From an uncultured Ligilactobacillus sp. (lineage in GTDB: Bacteria; Bacillota; Bacilli; Lactobacillales; Lactobacillaceae), in assembly GCA_934215475.1 (NCBI GenBank), contig CAKPZY010000005.1, forward strand, positions 9,080-73,079: a stretch of 64,000 nt of DNA, given 5' to 3'. Shown here one piece after another: positions 61,678 to 64,000 of the stretch. Each line of letters starts with the position of its first letter. Within the stretch, counting starts at the first letter, position 1. The notes below the pieces were generated by a model. It searched no databases, was not told the origin of the DNA, and saw only the letters and a program-made list of their open reading frames with translations. Both the position numbers and the translations under genes were made by a program.

Positions 61678-62475
61678 ATGGACAAAACAACCCAAAATTC
61701 AATTAGTTACTCTACATATGGCAGTGGTATGCCGATTATTTTTTTACATGGATTGTCTTTAGATAAAGAATCAACCAGTAATTTTTTTGAGCCTTTTTTA
61801 TCCGCCTCGAAGTACCAACGCATATATCTTGATCTTCCTGGAATGGGTAATAGTCCGGCGCTAAAACAAGCTACCACTCATCAGATTGTTTTGGCTGTGA
61901 TTTCTGCAATAAAACAAATTATTGGAAATCACCCTTTTGTCATATATGGACATTCCTTTGGCGGATATGTTGCCCAAGCGATTGCAAACGTTCTTTCCGA
62001 TCAAGTTTTAGGTTTGTTCTTAATTGGTCCAGTAGTGACAGCGCAAAGGTCTAAAAGAATATTAGGACAGCATACAAATGTCTTTGTTGATAGAGTTATG
62101 CCGATAAACAACCAAGAGTTTTTTCAAGATTTTCTAGATGTGAATGTGATTATCACATCAAAAAGTTGGCAAAATTTTCAAAGGCTAATGATCCCTGGCT
62201 TTAAAAAAGCTGACAATACTTTTATAAAAACACTACAAGGAAACAGTTATCCTTTACCAAATGAAAATGAGCTTAAGTCTAAGAACTACTCCGTTCCTTT
62301 TACTATTATGGTTGGAAAAAATGATCAAATAGTTGGCTATAAAGAGCAGCTTAGACTTGCAACAAATAGCGAACTAGGGGAAATCTTTTTATTAAATAAA
62401 ACAGGACATAACTTAATGGTCGATCAACCTGCATTGACGAAATCAGCTTTCTTACACTTTCTAAAAACTATTTAA
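61678..62475 (+). CDS. Alpha/beta hydrolase
   Basis: A 265-residue alpha/beta hydrolase. The nucleophile elbow is GHSFGG (about residue 91); the oxyanion HGLS is near residue 22, and the catalytic Asp and His are in GKNDQI and TGHNLMV. The substrate is unknown. AAAAGAAG precedes ATG 61678. Confidence 0.88.
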   Translation: MDKTTQNSISYSTYGSGMPIIFLHGLSLDKESTSNFFEPFLSASKYQRIYLDLPGMGNSPALKQATTHQIVLAVISAIKQIIGNHPFVIYGHSFGGYVAQAIANVLSDQVLGLFLIGPVVTAQRSKRILGQHTNVFVDRVMPINNQEFFQDFLDVNVIITSKSWQNFQRLMIPGFKKADNTFIKTLQGNSYPLPNENELKSKNYSVPFTIMVGKNDQIVGYKEQLRLATNSELGEIFLLNKTGHNLMVDQPALTKSAFLHFLKTI

Positions 62476-62548
62476 CAATAAAATTTTAAGGTCTATTTGT
62501 GAGCAATGAATCCTTGAAGGTTTTTTACAATACATACTTGCGCACTAG

Positions 62549-62576
62549 AGCACTAATAATTAGCGTGCTTTTTTAT
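62549..62576 (+). terminator. Terminator of the hydrolase gene
   Basis: AGCACTAA and TTAG-cg-TGCT arms followed by TTTTTT. Confidence 0.65.
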
Positions 62577-62624
62577 TTGGTGTGCTGCACAATAAAAACA
62601 AACAGCTAAAAGAGGGCAAGCTCA

Positions 62625-62843
62625 ATGAAAACTAAAGTCATTGTTGTGAGTGGTGTAACTGCTAGTGGAAAAACCACTTTAGTAGATAAGCTTCATCAAA
62701 TGCACTCACAAAGCAAAGTAATGAAAAAAAGCGGTATGTCATTCGAAGGTACATTACGCCAAGCTGGAATAAATAATTTAGGAATTTGTGACGAAAACAG
62801 TTACTCAATCTTACGAAAAGAATATGATCGTAAGCAAAGCTAG
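62625..62843 (+). pseudogene. Kinase / acetyltransferase chimera (deletion fusion)
   Basis: The 72-codon ORF begins as a P-loop kinase (VIVVSGVTASGKTTLVDKLH) but from about residue 28 continues as the end of a RimJ-type GNAT: SQSKVMKKSGMSFEGTLR followed by AGINNLGICDENSYSILRKEY, the usual closing helix and strand of that family. Neither half is a complete fold. The simplest reading is an in-frame deletion joining two neighbouring genes. AGAGGGCAAG precedes ATG 62625, so the fusion may still be translated. Confidence 0.7.
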
Positions 62844-62877
62844 TATTAATATGCTTAATTTATGTTAATTAAGTGCA

Positions 62878-62910
62878 GTGTCCATTGGTTATAAATGGAC
62901 ACTCGTTTTT
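62878..62910 (+). terminator. Terminator, first copy of a repeated hairpin
   Basis: GTGTCCATT and AATGGACAC arms, loop GGTTATA, followed by TCGTTTTTT. A related hairpin recurs at 63748. Confidence 0.85.
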
Positions 62911-63089
62911 TCTTCTAGATTAATAATTTTGCGTTATTTAGACATAGCTCACGTCAGCACGGAGAAAATGTTAGACAGCCTTGCTTTTTGATCAATTTAT
63001 TGAAAGTGTTTAGTATAAACAGTACGCTTACATTAACAAAATCGTCAGTTACTTTATGCGCTAAAGTATAATCTAGGAGGCATTAAACA

Positions 63090-63710
63090 ATGTTTTACAA
63101 ATCGACTGATCTGAATAGTAAACAAAATTACAAGTTTTTGAGCGGTAGTGTAATACCCCGCCCAATTGCGTGGGTTACATCATTATCCGCTGATGGCTTG
63201 ATAGTTAATGCAGCTCCATTTAGCTTTTACAATGTAGTTGCGAGTGATATCCCTCTGATTATGATTGCGGTTATGCGGGAGAATAATGGTCAACAAAAAC
63301 ATACTGCAGCAAATATTTTAAAGCGCCATGAAGCAGTTGTTCATGTGGCAGATTTAAATAATAAAGTGGCACTGAATACAACCAGTGCTTCCATTGACAA
63401 AAATTTAAGTGAAATTGACCTAGCGCATTTAAAATTAGAGGATAGCTGCTTAATCGGTGTTCCAAGAATAAAGGGCACCCCAATTCAATTAGAAACTACT
63501 TTATATAAATATATACCCTTAAAAAACAATGCTCAAAAGGTCATGACCGATCTATTGCTTTTACATGTGGTTGGATATCATTTTAGTGATGATGTTTTTG
63601 ATAAAAACAAGGAATATCTCAAGTCTAAAAAAATTGCCCCTATTTCACGGCTAGCCGGAAATACTTTCGCAGAATTAGGAAAAGAATTTGAGTTAAAGCG
63701 TCCAAAATAA
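63090..63710 (+). CDS. Flavin reductase-family protein
   Basis: A 206-residue FMN-binding split-barrel protein of the flavin reductase-like group: SGSVIPRPIAWVTSLSADG and NAAPFSFYNVVASDIPLIM are the flavin-binding blocks. Such proteins reduce flavins or act as nitro/ flavin-dependent reductases; the partner is unknown. TAGGAGG precedes ATG 63090. A TATAAT at 63067-63072 is close upstream, and TGTTTAGTATAAACA (63007-63021) is a possible operator. Confidence 0.85.
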   Translation: MFYKSTDLNSKQNYKFLSGSVIPRPIAWVTSLSADGLIVNAAPFSFYNVVASDIPLIMIAVMRENNGQQKHTAANILKRHEAVVHVADLNNKVALNTTSASIDKNLSEIDLAHLKLEDSCLIGVPRIKGTPIQLETTLYKYIPLKNNAQKVMTDLLLLHVVGYHFSDDVFDKNKEYLKSKKIAPISRLAGNTFAELGKEFELKRPK

Positions 63711-63747
63711 TCGTGGAAAACTAGAAAAATTATGTTTATAAAAATGA

Positions 63748-63772
63748 GGATCCATTTGTTATAAATGGGCCC
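63748..63772 (+). repeat. Second copy of the TCCATT/AATGG hairpin
   Basis: TCCATTTGTTATAAATGGG resembles the hairpin at 62878 (shared TCCATT-N-GTTATAAATGG) but lacks a T-tract, so it is at best a weak terminator of the flavin reductase gene. Confidence 0.6.
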
Positions 63773-63803
63773 TGAATTCTTATAATGGAAGGCTGTGTAT
63801 ACG

Positions 63804-64000
63804 TTGACTAAGTTAATTATTTTACGTGGTAATTCAGGAAACGGTAAAACTATGGCCGCTCAATATTTGCAACAAGCATTGTCACCTGCAAGTGCCATGC
63901 TAGTTTCTCAAGATGTTATTCGGTTAGGTATTCTTAACGTTAAAGATTATCCTGGTAATCCCAGTATTGAGCTTATTAAAAGTATTTGTGAATTTGGAAA
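63804..64000 (+). CDS. P-loop kinase, 5' part
   Basis: The window cuts this gene; 65 codons are visible. LIILRGNSGNGKT is the P-loop, and LVSQDVIRLGIL with GNPSIELI resembles AAA-type kinases of the zeta-toxin/uridine-kinase-like group common in lactobacilli. TTG 63804 is used as the start (GGAAGG 11 nt upstream); GTG 63795 is too close to that site. Function unknown. Confidence 0.7.
   Translation, partial: MTKLIILRGNSGNGKTMAAQYLQQALSPASAMLVSQDVIRLGILNVKDYPGNPSIELIKSICEFG

Noticed and set aside
59300-64000. Integron or prophage in the AT-rich tail
   Set aside because: No integrase, recombinase, attC-like site or phage gene is visible in the part of the region included here.

Overview
The window comes from a lactobacillus in the broad sense (Lactobacillaceae). 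The evidence is the low-to-moderate GC content by eye, strong AGGAGG-type ribosome binding sites with many TTG and GTG starts, two T-box leaders, an Asp23/AmaP stress cluster, a FruR-FruK-FruA fructose operon, and a murE / D-aspartate ligase / aspartate racemase operon that implies an L-Lys to D-Asp peptidoglycan cross-bridge. I see no rRNA, tRNA, CRISPR array, prophage or intact insertion sequence.

Layout. 0-7 kb: aspartate ammonia-lyase, a T-box-controlled hydratase-family gene preceded by a short overlapping ORF, then the fructose PTS operon. 7-12.5 kb: an isolated ferrochelatase, the csbD / asp23 / DUF2273 / amaP envelope-stress genes, a small gene with a LexA-type box inside its promoter, yueI, and a CPA2 antiporter behind a 5'UTR terminator. 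12.7-17 kb: a phosphoesterase, small unknown genes, a frameshifted gene remnant, ohr, and a 49-aa gene with its own ribosome binding site and terminator. 17-27 kb: pncB with its probable NAD regulator nrtR, an NAD(P)-binding oxidoreductase behind a palindromic operator, an orphan PTS EIIC, an Eis-like acetyltransferase, and the msrA / trxA / gpx redox genes. 27-39 kb: a fused amino-acid ABC binding protein/permease, a universal stress protein, a CAAX protease, a deoxynucleoside kinase, a MarR/efflux pair, a methionine T-box with a MetE-like gene, and a 2-oxoacid decarboxylase. 39-47 kb: a pyridoxine/HMP kinase, PBP2b-type transpeptidase, the D-Asp cross-bridge operon, and a second universal stress protein. 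47-59 kb: a small gene under a 28-bp perfect palindrome, an ABC importer of the TrpXYZ type behind a leader-peptide attenuator, a drug-type ABC exporter, VanZ, and a 2-hydroxyacid dehydrogenase. 59.3-64 kb: an AT-richer series of resistance-like and modifying enzymes (nucleotidyltransferase, GNAT, hydrolase, flavin reductase, P-loop kinase) on one strand, with repeated hairpins and a kinase/GNAT chimera.

The more unusual signals are mostly non-coding. They are a 20-codon leader peptide containing one Trp codon, followed by mutually exclusive hairpins and a terminator, upstream of the ABC importer (48.8-49.1 kb); a 115-nt four-helix cloverleaf ending in a U-tract (26.5 kb); 41-bp tandem repeats at three intergenic sites; a LexA-type box in the promoter of an uncharacterised gene; and several clean palindromic operators. 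All functional readings of these are inferences from sequence alone.
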